From contig URHD01000067.1 in NCBI GenBank assembly GCA_900547585.1, positions 1-10,259 of the forward strand: 10,259 nt of DNA. The letters are read 5' to 3'. The DNA is from an uncultured bacterium. GTDB taxonomy: Bacteria > Cyanobacteriota > Vampirovibrionia > Gastranaerophilales > Gastranaerophilaceae. This document shows, one piece after another, positions 1-5,731 of this stretch; the stretch's first letter is position 1; every line of letters begins with the position of its first letter. The notes under the pieces are model-generated. The model was given only the letters and a program-made list of their open reading frames with translations. It was not told where the DNA came from and did not search any database. A program made the translations under genes and the position numbers.

Positions 1-306
1 CTTCCCGAGTGCACAAGCGTGCTTTTGAAAAAGGGAAAACCCGTTGGAATCTGCTTTGCTAACATCACGGCCGGTAAAATTGCCAATATTCCGATTGTCG
101 GCATGGGTCGTGAGCATTGTCACAAGGGACTTGGCGAAAATCTCTTGTATAATTCGGTGAAAACCCTCCTAAAACAGTCCAAATTGGAGCTTTCAGAGGT
201 GAATGCAAGCACTGAAACCGACAACTATCCCGCCATAAAAATGTACAGGCGCCTCGGATTCAAAGAGGATTATTACTATCCACAGGCTTATAAACCAATT
301 TCCTAG
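1..306 (+). CDS. GNAT-family N-acetyltransferase, C-terminal part
   Basis: The reading frame is open from the first base to a TAG stop, so this is the last 101 residues of a gene that begins outside the window. Two GNAT landmarks are visible. One is an acetyl-CoA pyrophosphate-binding loop of the R-x-x-x-x-G-x-G kind (GREHCHKGLGENLL, visible residues 36-49). The other is the later N-x-x-A-x-x-x-Y-x-x-x-G-F motif (75-87), typical of the end of the fold. Proteins of this family transfer an acetyl group from acetyl-CoA to an amine on a small molecule, peptide or protein. The acceptor cannot be told from this fragment. A GTG at 19 could be read as a start, but it would cut into the fold, so I treat the gene as truncated by the window edge. 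Confidence 0.85.
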   Translation, partial: LPECTSVLLKKGKPVGICFANITAGKIANIPIVGMGREHCHKGLGENLLYNSVKTLLKQSKLELSEVNASTETDNYPAIKMYRRLGFKEDYYYPQAYKPIS

Positions 307-338
307 CATGCTCTTTCTTCAAAAAAGCGTAGTTTTAT

Positions 339-360
339 CGAATTATTTTTTAATAATTTG
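339..360. repeat. AT-rich inverted repeat after the acetyltransferase gene
   Basis: AATTATT (341-347) and AATAATT (352-358) form an inverted repeat around four T's, extended by one wobble and one C-G pair. It lies 33 bases after the acetyltransferase stop. It could help end transcription, but the stem is almost pure A/T, so this is a weak call. The rest of 307-499 shows only a short CTTCCG/CGGAAG inverted repeat (366-371 and 392-397) and no gene. Confidence 0.25.
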
Positions 361-454
361 CAATTCTTCCGTGTTTAGGCTACCGTAAAAGCGGAAGTAT
401 CAAGAATCTAGACTTATTGTTAAATTTTGTTACTTAATTAGTGTACAAATAACA

Positions 455-482
455 AATTTTTTTATCTTCGGTTATTAAAGCA
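455..482 (+). promoter_or_regulatory. Upstream element shared with the next gene
   Basis: This stretch (AATTTTTTTATCTT, then GGTT-ATT and AAGCA) resembles 917-948 upstream of the gene at 980. Both copies end about 30 bases before their start codons. It may be a common promoter or regulatory region inherited with the duplicated genes. No convincing -35/-10 pair can be read in it, so its exact role is open. Confidence 0.35.
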
Positions 483-501
483 CTATCGAAACCTATTTAA
501 T

Positions 502-506
502 GGAGG
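502..506 (+). promoter_or_regulatory. Ribosome binding site that sets the start at 512
   Basis: GGAGG lies 5 bases before the ATG at 512. An in-frame ATG at 500 overlaps this site and would put it inside the coding region, so the start at 512 is preferred. Confidence 0.8.
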
Positions 507-511
507 AATCA

Positions 512-826
512 ATGATAAACGCACCGATTAATGCAATGCCCGCAATGCCTGTACCTATGCAGCCTGTCGAACAGCCGAAACAGTTCAACGCTGTATCTAT
601 TACAGTTCACAAACCGACAGTTGAAGCTGGTTCTAACGCATCACCTTACAACTACCCGCAGGCATCCGTATACGCATATCCGCAGGGCTCTGTTTACCAG
701 CCCGCAGCTCCTGTGAGCACTCCGGCTCCCGCTGCACAGGAAATTCAGCAGCCCGCACAATATCAGGTACCTGAACCGGTTATAGCTGAAACTCCTGAAG
801 TGCAACCGCAGGAACAGAATGCATAA
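512..826 (+). CDS. Small Pro/Ala/Gln-rich protein with a PYNYPQASVY module
   Basis: This 104-residue protein has no recognised family. Residues 24-62 are a module shared with the product of the next gene: Q-[FY]-N-A-V-x-I, then P-x-V-x-A-G, then SPYNYPQASVY. The two octapeptides NYPQASVY (47-54) and AYPQGSVY (55-62) form an internal tandem repeat. The remainder (about 63-104) is low-complexity, rich in Pro, Ala, Gln and Glu, and probably disordered. There is no signal peptide and no membrane segment, so a cytoplasmic location is the default. The start at 512 is set by a strong GGAGG site, and the gene ends before a good intrinsic terminator, which suggests it is transcribed alone. It looks like a short paralog of the 980-2005 protein without the helical domain. 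Being a real gene is well supported; the function is unknown. Confidence 0.8.
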   Translation: MINAPINAMPAMPVPMQPVEQPKQFNAVSITVHKPTVEAGSNASPYNYPQASVYAYPQGSVYQPAAPVSTPAPAAQEIQQPAQYQVPEPVIAETPEVQPQEQNA

Positions 827-833
827 GTATATT

Positions 834-858
834 AAAAGCAGCTTCAAGCTGCTTTTTT
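834..858 (+). terminator. Rho-independent terminator
   Basis: AAAAGCAGC (834-842) pairs perfectly with GCTGCTTTT (848-856) around a TTCAA loop, and the T run continues to 858. It starts 8 bases after the stop codon of the 512-826 gene. Confidence 0.9.
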
Positions 859-916
859 AAACACTCAGTAGTAAGTAATATTGTTAAGATTTATTACATA
901 TATGCGAAAAAAAGGC

Positions 917-948
917 AATTTTTAATCTTGAGGTTTATTTAATAAGCA
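917..948 (+). promoter_or_regulatory. Upstream element, second copy
   Basis: AATTTTT-AATCTT, GGTTTATT and AAGCA appear here in the same order and at nearly the same distance from the start codon as at 455-482. A TTGAGG (928-933) could act as a -35, but the hexamers at suitable spacing (TACATT or CATTAA) are poor -10 boxes. Confidence 0.35.
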
Positions 949-979
949 TACATTAATAACTCTTAATAGGGGAAACAAC

Positions 980-2005
980 ATGATACAAGCACCACAAAAC
1001 TATTACCAGTCCGCACCTGCTCCGGCAGCTGCACCCAAGCCGCAGTCACAGTACAATGCGGTAAAAATCGACATTATCGAGCCAAAAGTAAACGCAGGTG
1101 AAACTCAGGTATCACCATACAATTATCCTCAAGCAAGTGTTTACAATATGCCCCAGGCCAGTGCTTATGCACCTGCGCAGGCAGTAACAGCTCCGGTATA
1201 TAGTGCACCGGTTCAAACTGCAGCTCCCGTTTATGCGCAGCCCGCACCGCAAATTGTAAATCAACAAAACATTTCACAACCCCAGGCTGCAGTACCCGCA
1301 GCAGAACAGCCCGCTCCGGCAGCAGCTCCGGCACCTGAACAACCCGTTGCTGCTGCAAAAGCTGAAGAAGTACCTCCGGCTCCAGCTTCAGAGCCTGTTT
1401 CAACCGTAGATGTTGCCGGTTTAACAGCAAAAATCAAATCAGAAGATCCCGAAGCTGCAGGAAAAGCTATTGAAGATGTAGCTCTTGTAGCTCAGAATAA
1501 TCCTGCAGAAGCTGTTCAATTATTAGACACAAACCTTATGGAAGGCTTGCTCGGTGTAATTGCTAAGGACACTTCCACACTGCAAGGGCCTACACCTAAG
1601 CAAATTGAGCTCCGCCAGCAGATTATGTCAGGAAAAACCCTTTCAGAAGCCGACACAGCAGAAGCAAAAACAGTAACCCCGCTTGAAATGGCTGAAAGAA
1701 ACAAACAATACGCTCTGTTTACAGTAGCAATTCTCCAAAACCTCCTCGTAAACGAGTTCAAGAAAACAAACAACACAACTCCTGACATCAAAGATCTCCC
1801 GGGAATGGAACAGATTGTCACAACAATCAAAGACAACCCGAACCCGATGCTCAGAGCAAGCGGACTTGCAGCACTTGCTTACAACGCAAGACCTGAATAC
1901 AAGCCCGTAATGAAAGAAATCTTCGAATTGTCCAAGAATGATGCCGACGAAAACGTCCAGAAAGTCGCAGCAGAAGGCTTGAACAAGTTAGACCAAATTA
2001 AATAG
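980..2005 (+). CDS. Pro/Ala-rich protein with module and HEAT-like helical domain
   Basis: The product has 341 residues. Residues 24-63 are the module also found in the 512-826 product, again ending in two octapeptides (NYPQASVY 48-55, NMPQASAY 56-63). Residues about 64-142 are a Pro/Ala/Gln/Val linker that is probably disordered. Residues about 143-341 are predicted helical. The last part, around P-N-P-M-L-R-A-S-G-L-A-A-L-A (287-300) and D-E-N-V-Q-K-V-A-A-E-G-L (323-334), looks like HEAT repeats, which normally form protein-binding solenoids. No signal peptide or membrane segment is seen. The ATG has an AGGGGA site 6 bases upstream, and the gene ends before a strong terminator. A scaffold or adaptor role is an inference from the architecture; I do not recognise a named family. 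Confidence 0.85.
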   Translation: MIQAPQNYYQSAPAPAAAPKPQSQYNAVKIDIIEPKVNAGETQVSPYNYPQASVYNMPQASAYAPAQAVTAPVYSAPVQTAAPVYAQPAPQIVNQQNISQPQAAVPAAEQPAPAAAPAPEQPVAAAKAEEVPPAPASEPVSTVDVAGLTAKIKSEDPEAAGKAIEDVALVAQNNPAEAVQLLDTNLMEGLLGVIAKDTSTLQGPTPKQIELRQQIMSGKTLSEADTAEAKTVTPLEMAERNKQYALFTVAILQNLLVNEFKKTNNTTPDIKDLPGMEQIVTTIKDNPNPMLRASGLAALAYNARPEYKPVMKEIFELSKNDADENVQKVAAEGLNKLDQIK

Positions 2006-2034
2006 TTAAAAATTGTTGATTCACCTATTAATGT

Positions 2035-2064
2035 AAAAAGCAGTCCCTCAAAAGACTGCTTTTT
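2035..2064. terminator. Bidirectional rho-independent terminator
   Basis: AAAAAGCAGTC (2035-2045) pairs with GACTGCTTTTT (2054-2064) around the loop CCTCAAAA. The A and T runs at its two ends let it serve both the + strand gene ending at 2005 and the - strand gene ending at 2091. Confidence 0.9.
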
Positions 2065-2090
2065 GTTTATGGATTGCAAAATTTCAAAAA

Positions 2091-2720
2091 CTAAAAATTC
2101 CAAGTCGTTGACCAATTTTTAATTAACTTCATATCTTCATACGACAAAAAGATTTTGCCTTTTTTCTGAAGTTCAGACATTTTGTTATTTTCATCAACAA
2201 TTCCTGTCATTTCATTAATTTTAACAGGTATTTCTGTGATTACAAAACCATTTTCGTCATACAATTCAATACTAAATCCCTTGTTGATAGATTCAAAATA
2301 ATATCCCTCTCTTAGCTTTTTCAAGGCAGCATTATAGGGGGAAACTTTGAAATTATAGTATAAATTATCACTTCTCCATAAAATATCCAAACTACAAGTA
2401 AGATTATGTTTTGGTATCGTAATTTCGTCCAACTTTCTAACCTTTGACAAACCCAAACGACCGGATTCTGTTATATTATCAATATGAACAAATCTTGTTC
2501 CCTTTATTAACTTAACATCTCCGGTAATCTGGTTAATTCTGTAAATATTATTATCCGTCGATACAAGCTTATACTTGAAACCCAGCAACTCAAAAAATAA
2601 AATTACTAAAAGTGCTCCAATAATGCCAATTAAGATTTTTTGTCGTTTTGAAATGCATTTTGAAGATAAATTTTCTTTATTATCTTCATTTTGCGCATTA
2701 TTACTGATATTATCTTCCAT
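2091..2720 (-). CDS. Single-pass membrane protein of unknown function
   Basis: The product has 209 residues. A polar N-terminus rich in Asn and Glu (1-20) and a basic stretch (K-x-x-S-K-R-Q-K) precede one hydrophobic segment at about 29-47. The remaining 160 residues are likely outside the membrane (N-in, C-out). Just after the membrane segment comes I-Y-R-I-N-Q-I-T-G-D-V (59-69). It resembles the short 'YRxDxxTGxv' beta-hairpin found in many small anchored bacterial proteins that start with a single helix. Nothing catalytic is apparent. The start is supported by AGGAGGT on the - strand (2726-2732), 5 bases before the ATG. The gene stands alone, converges on the terminator at 2035-2064 and diverges from the gene at 2870. 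Codon use is AT-rich. Confidence 0.8.
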   Translation of the reverse strand: MEDNISNNAQNEDNKENLSSKCISKRQKILIGIIGALLVILFFELLGFKYKLVSTDNNIYRINQITGDVKLIKGTRFVHIDNITESGRLGLSKVRKLDEITIPKHNLTCSLDILWRSDNLYYNFKVSPYNAALKKLREGYYFESINKGFSIELYDENGFVITEIPVKINEMTGIVDENNKMSELQKKGKIFLSYEDMKLIKNWSTTWNF

Positions 2721-2747
2721 ACTCCACCTCCTAAACTAAACCATTCA

Positions 2748-2776
2748 AGAATAGATCATTTTTGATAAATTGTAAA
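2748..2776 (-). promoter_or_regulatory. Likely sigma-70-type promoter for the membrane protein gene
   Basis: Read on the - strand, TTTACA (2771-2776) and TATTCT (2748-2753) are separated by exactly 17 bases. They match the consensus at 5 of 6 and 4 of 6 positions. The predicted transcript would have a leader of about 20 bases carrying the strong ribosome binding site. Confidence 0.5.
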
Positions 2777-2800
2777 TAACCGGAATGGGGCATTTTTCAA

Positions 2801-2814
2801 AAAATTGCAATTTT
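2801..2814. repeat. 14-bp perfect palindrome between divergent genes
   Basis: AAAATTGCAATTTT is its own reverse complement. It lies between the divergent starts at 2720 and 2870 and covers the possible -35 box of the + strand promoter, so it could be an operator. AT-rich palindromes also arise by chance in such DNA. Confidence 0.35.
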
Positions 2815-2833
2815 ATTAAAGTTTTGTTAAAAA
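2805..2833 (+). promoter_or_regulatory. Possible promoter of the radical SAM/RNase E gene run
   Basis: TTGCAA (2805-2810) and TAAAAA (2828-2833) are 17 bases apart, each matching the consensus at 4 of 6 positions. It is the best candidate for driving the + strand run that starts at 2870, but the surrounding DNA is very AT-rich. Confidence 0.3.
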
Positions 2834-2869
2834 ATAGACGCGCAGAATTTTTCAGGCTTTAATAATAAT

Positions 2870-3214
2870 ATGTCAGAAGAAATTAGCGAAAAAGTAATAA
2901 ATATTTTCAATAAACACATCAAAAACAAACAGACAAATCCTGATGAAAAAGTGAAATCCTTTCTCGGATTCAGCTATGTGCGTCTGGATGAAGATGTGAA
3001 CGGATATCCCTTTAAAAAGGCGAATCTTGAGGATTATGCAAAGGATTGTCACTACATCGTTAAAGTCATGAGAGAAAAAGACAAACGCATATGCCTTTAT
3101 AGCTACAATGTCCCTAATGACAAGCTTCTCGACTTTCTTCTGATGTTCAGAAACAATAAATTAAACGGTACAATCATAGAAATAGACAAGTTTTTGCCAA
3201 AAGATTTGGCATAA
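2870..3214 (+). CDS. Hypothetical 114-residue protein before the radical SAM gene
   Basis: I do not recognise this protein. It is charged and soluble-looking, with no signal peptide or membrane helix. A helical N-terminus (about 1-30) precedes a mixed region containing F-L-G-F-S-Y-V-R-L-D-E-D-V-N-G-Y-P-F (31-48). The pattern suggests a small alpha/beta domain. No catalytic or metal-binding motif stands out. There is no good Shine-Dalgarno sequence before the ATG; a TCAGG lies 13 bases away, so translation may be weak. It is read in the same direction as the radical SAM gene, which starts 9 bases after its stop, so the two are probably cotranscribed. Its role may relate to that enzyme or to RNase E, but this is guilt by association only. 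Confidence 0.7.
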   Translation: MSEEISEKVINIFNKHIKNKQTNPDEKVKSFLGFSYVRLDEDVNGYPFKKANLEDYAKDCHYIVKVMREKDKRICLYSYNVPNDKLLDFLLMFRNNKLNGTIIEIDKFLPKDLA

Positions 3215-3223
3215 TTTTTGACA

Positions 3224-5719
3224 ATGAAAGCAATAGACCAGATTACACTGGAAAAGCTGTTAACACGGGTAAACAAGCCATACCAGTATATAGGAAACGA
3301 GATTTTTTCATATAACAAACCATTTTCCGAAGCAAAAGTCCGCTTTGCACTGGCTTTTCCCGATAAATATGAAATCGGTGCCAGCAATCTCGGGCACAGA
3401 GTGCTTTACGAGGCGATAAGCAGGGTCGACGGTGCGCTTTGTGACAGGGTTTATGCGCCGGAAATTGACTGCAAAGAGGCGTTTGAAGAGTTGGAGATTC
3501 CGCTTTACGGGCTGGAAACAAAAGTTCCGCTTAAAGAGTTTGATTTTCTCGGGTTTTCACTCCAGTACGAACTTTGCTATACGACCGTTCTGGCAATGCT
3601 TGATATGGCAAAAATTCCCATAAAATCATCAGAAAGAACCGATGAAGACCCGATTATTCTTGCCGGCGGGCCCTGTGCGTACAATCCGGAGCCAATAAGG
3701 GATTTTATTGACGCATTTTTTATCGGCGATGGCGAAGAAGTCTGTCAGGAAGCGGCAAAAGCCTTCATCAATGCTAAAAACAAGGGGCGGGCTGCAATTT
3801 TGGAGATTCTGTCAAAGATTGATGGAATTTATGTTCCCTCGCTGCATAACGGGGAAACAATAAACAAGCGAATCTACGATTTCAACATGGATTCCGCACC
3901 AAAAATCCACCCTGTTCCGTTTTCAACCTCGGTTCATGACCGTGCAGTAGTGGAAATCAGGCGCGGTTGCGGCAGAATGTGCCGTTTTTGCCAGCCTGGG
4001 CACGTAAACCTGCCGATAAGGGAAAGAAAAGCCAAAGACATCATAAATACAACAAAAGAACTCGTTAAAAACACAGGATATGACGAATTCTCGCTTCTTT
4101 CTTTGTCGTCAAATGATTATACAAACATTGAATCCGTACTTGAGGAATTAACCTGTCATTTCAAGCAGCACAAGGTTTCTGCCTCGCTTCCCAGCCAGAG
4201 AATCGACCGTTTTAACATAAGATTGTCGAATCTGGTTAAAGATATCAGAAAAACCACGGTCACTCTTGCTCCTGAGGCGGGTTCGCAGCGGATGAGGGAT
4301 GTTATTAACAAAAATTTGACCGAAGAACAGATTATTAATACGACGCTTGAATGCTACAAAAACGGTTATGACACGATAAAATTCTATTTTATACTCGGGC
4401 TTCCCACTGAAACCTTTGAAGATATTGACGAAATGCTTGAATTGCTCACAAAAATCCGTCACAAAGCCAAATTAATCAAAAATGAGCTTGGTTTAAAGCA
4501 TGATTTCAAACTGAATTGCACACTTTCTATCTTTGTTCCCAAACCGTTTACGCCTTTTCAGTGGTGCGGTCAGGATTCAATGGAAACACTTAATGAAAAA
4601 ATAAAATACATAAAAGAACGCCCGATAAAAGGCGTAAGAATAAAAATCCATGACAAATACATCTCTCAAATCGAAGCAATGCTAACGCGCGCTGATTCGT
4701 CGGTTTGCAGGTACATTGAGGAACTTTTTAAAGCCGGCTGCTACCTTGATGCATGGGATGATTACTTTGACAGGCGCGTCTGGGTCGAAACTGCGCAAAA
4801 ATGCGGGATTTCAATAGAAAATCTTGCCCAAAAAGCCTACAATACCGGCGAAGCGTTGCCCTGGGACTTCATAAATACGGGAATCCGCAAAGAATGGTTT
4901 TTAAACGAGTATAAAAAGGCAATGGAAAGCAAATCCAGCGTTCCGTGCGAAAGCAAATGTTCAAATTGCGGAATCTGCCCTGAATTCAAGGTTAAAAAGG
5001 TGCTTGATGAGACTTATTCGCCGGATTTAATCGAACAGCTTGATTATTCGCAGCTTACGGCGAAAAGGTACCGCGCAAGGCTTACAAAAAAAGGGTATTT
5101 GAAGTATTTATCACATTTGGACTGGCAAAATACCCTTGTGAAAGCTCTTTTCCGCTCGCAGCTTAAATTGGCGTTCACAGAGGGTTTTAATCCCATTCCA
5201 AAAGTTTCTCTGGGCGCCGCATTGCCCATTTTTGTGGAGGGAGATGGCGAGTTTATTGAATTTGAGATATACGATGACCTCAAAATCAATGAAATACAGG
5301 GCATTTTGAACAAAGTGCTCGACAAAAATGCTCAAATTTCAGAGATTAAGCAAATCGAAAAGCCCTACAAAAGTCTGGACACCATTGTCCAGTGGGCAAA
5401 ATACGAATTTTTGCCGGTTAATGAAAATCAGGGGCTTTCAAATTTGCCGGATTTAATGTATATTAAAAATGTGCTTGCTTCAGAAGAAGTTTTTCTCACG
5501 AAGAAGACGAAAAAAGGTATAGACAAATTAATATCAATTAACAAATCAGTTAAGAATGTTGAAATTAAAGAAAATAGAATTTTTGCAACGTTAAAAACAG
5601 GACAGAATCAGGAGATTCCGTCGCTGCGTGCTGATGAGTTTATTAAATTTTTCTATCCGGATTACAGGTTTAACATTACCCGTTTGGAATTTTACGACGG
5701 GGACATGAAAAGAGTTTAA
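3224..5719 (+). CDS. Radical SAM protein, TIGR03960 type, fused to TIGR03936/DUF2344
   Basis: The product has 831 residues counted from the ATG at 3224. Residues about 40-200 look like the degenerate B12-binding-type domain of this family, with K-Y-E-I-G-A-S-N-L-G but no D-x-H-x-x-G cobalamin ligand motif. The radical SAM core follows, with the [4Fe-4S] ligands C249-x3-C253-x2-C256 in R-R-G-C-G-R-M-C-R-F-C. A second cluster, C575-x3-C579-x2-C582-x2-C585, precedes the C-terminal DUF2344 domain (about 614-831, beginning R-Y-R-A-R-L-T-K-K-G). The enzyme should cleave S-adenosylmethionine to make a radical, but the substrate is unknown. From memory, this family often neighbours RNase E/G or ribosomal protein genes, as here, where rne follows after 12 bases. 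A TTG at 3218 is an alternative start, and neither start has a strong ribosome binding site. Confidence 0.93.
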   Translation: MKAIDQITLEKLLTRVNKPYQYIGNEIFSYNKPFSEAKVRFALAFPDKYEIGASNLGHRVLYEAISRVDGALCDRVYAPEIDCKEAFEELEIPLYGLETKVPLKEFDFLGFSLQYELCYTTVLAMLDMAKIPIKSSERTDEDPIILAGGPCAYNPEPIRDFIDAFFIGDGEEVCQEAAKAFINAKNKGRAAILEILSKIDGIYVPSLHNGETINKRIYDFNMDSAPKIHPVPFSTSVHDRAVVEIRRGCGRMCRFCQPGHVNLPIRERKAKDIINTTKELVKNTGYDEFSLLSLSSNDYTNIESVLEELTCHFKQHKVSASLPSQRIDRFNIRLSNLVKDIRKTTVTLAPEAGSQRMRDVINKNLTEEQIINTTLECYKNGYDTIKFYFILGLPTETFEDIDEMLELLTKIRHKAKLIKNELGLKHDFKLNCTLSIFVPKPFTPFQWCGQDSMETLNEKIKYIKERPIKGVRIKIHDKYISQIEAMLTRADSSVCRYIEELFKAGCYLDAWDDYFDRRVWVETAQKCGISIENLAQKAYNTGEALPWDFINTGIRKEWFLNEYKKAMESKSSVPCESKCSNCGICPEFKVKKVLDETYSPDLIEQLDYSQLTAKRYRARLTKKGYLKYLSHLDWQNTLVKALFRSQLKLAFTEGFNPIPKVSLGAALPIFVEGDGEFIEFEIYDDLKINEIQGILNKVLDKNAQISEIKQIEKPYKSLDTIVQWAKYEFLPVNENQGLSNLPDLMYIKNVLASEEVFLTKKTKKGIDKLISINKSVKNVEIKENRIFATLKTGQNQEIPSLRADEFIKFFYPDYRFNITRLEFYDGDMKRV

Positions 5720-5731
5720 AGGAAAAATATC

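Noticed and set aside
417..449. TTGTTA boxes as the promoter of the 512-826 gene
   Set aside because: No acceptable -10 hexamer is found at 16-18 bases from either TTGTTA.
500..511. Upstream ATG at 500 as the start of the small Pro-rich protein
   Set aside because: It overlaps the GGAGG ribosome site that serves the ATG at 512 and has no site of its own.
600..1400. Repetitive Pro/Ala codon tracts as a possible CRISPR or tandem DNA repeat
   Set aside because: The repeats are at the amino-acid level with varied codons; there are no regularly spaced identical DNA repeats.
1074..1430. Open frame on the - strand opposite the Pro/Ala-rich linker
   Set aside because: It is a Leu/Gln/Val-rich shadow of the repetitive codons of the real gene and has no start signals.
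3218..3223. TTG at 3218 as the start of the radical SAM gene
   Set aside because: An ATG follows two codons later and neither has a better ribosome site; ATG is the more likely start, though only two residues are at stake.
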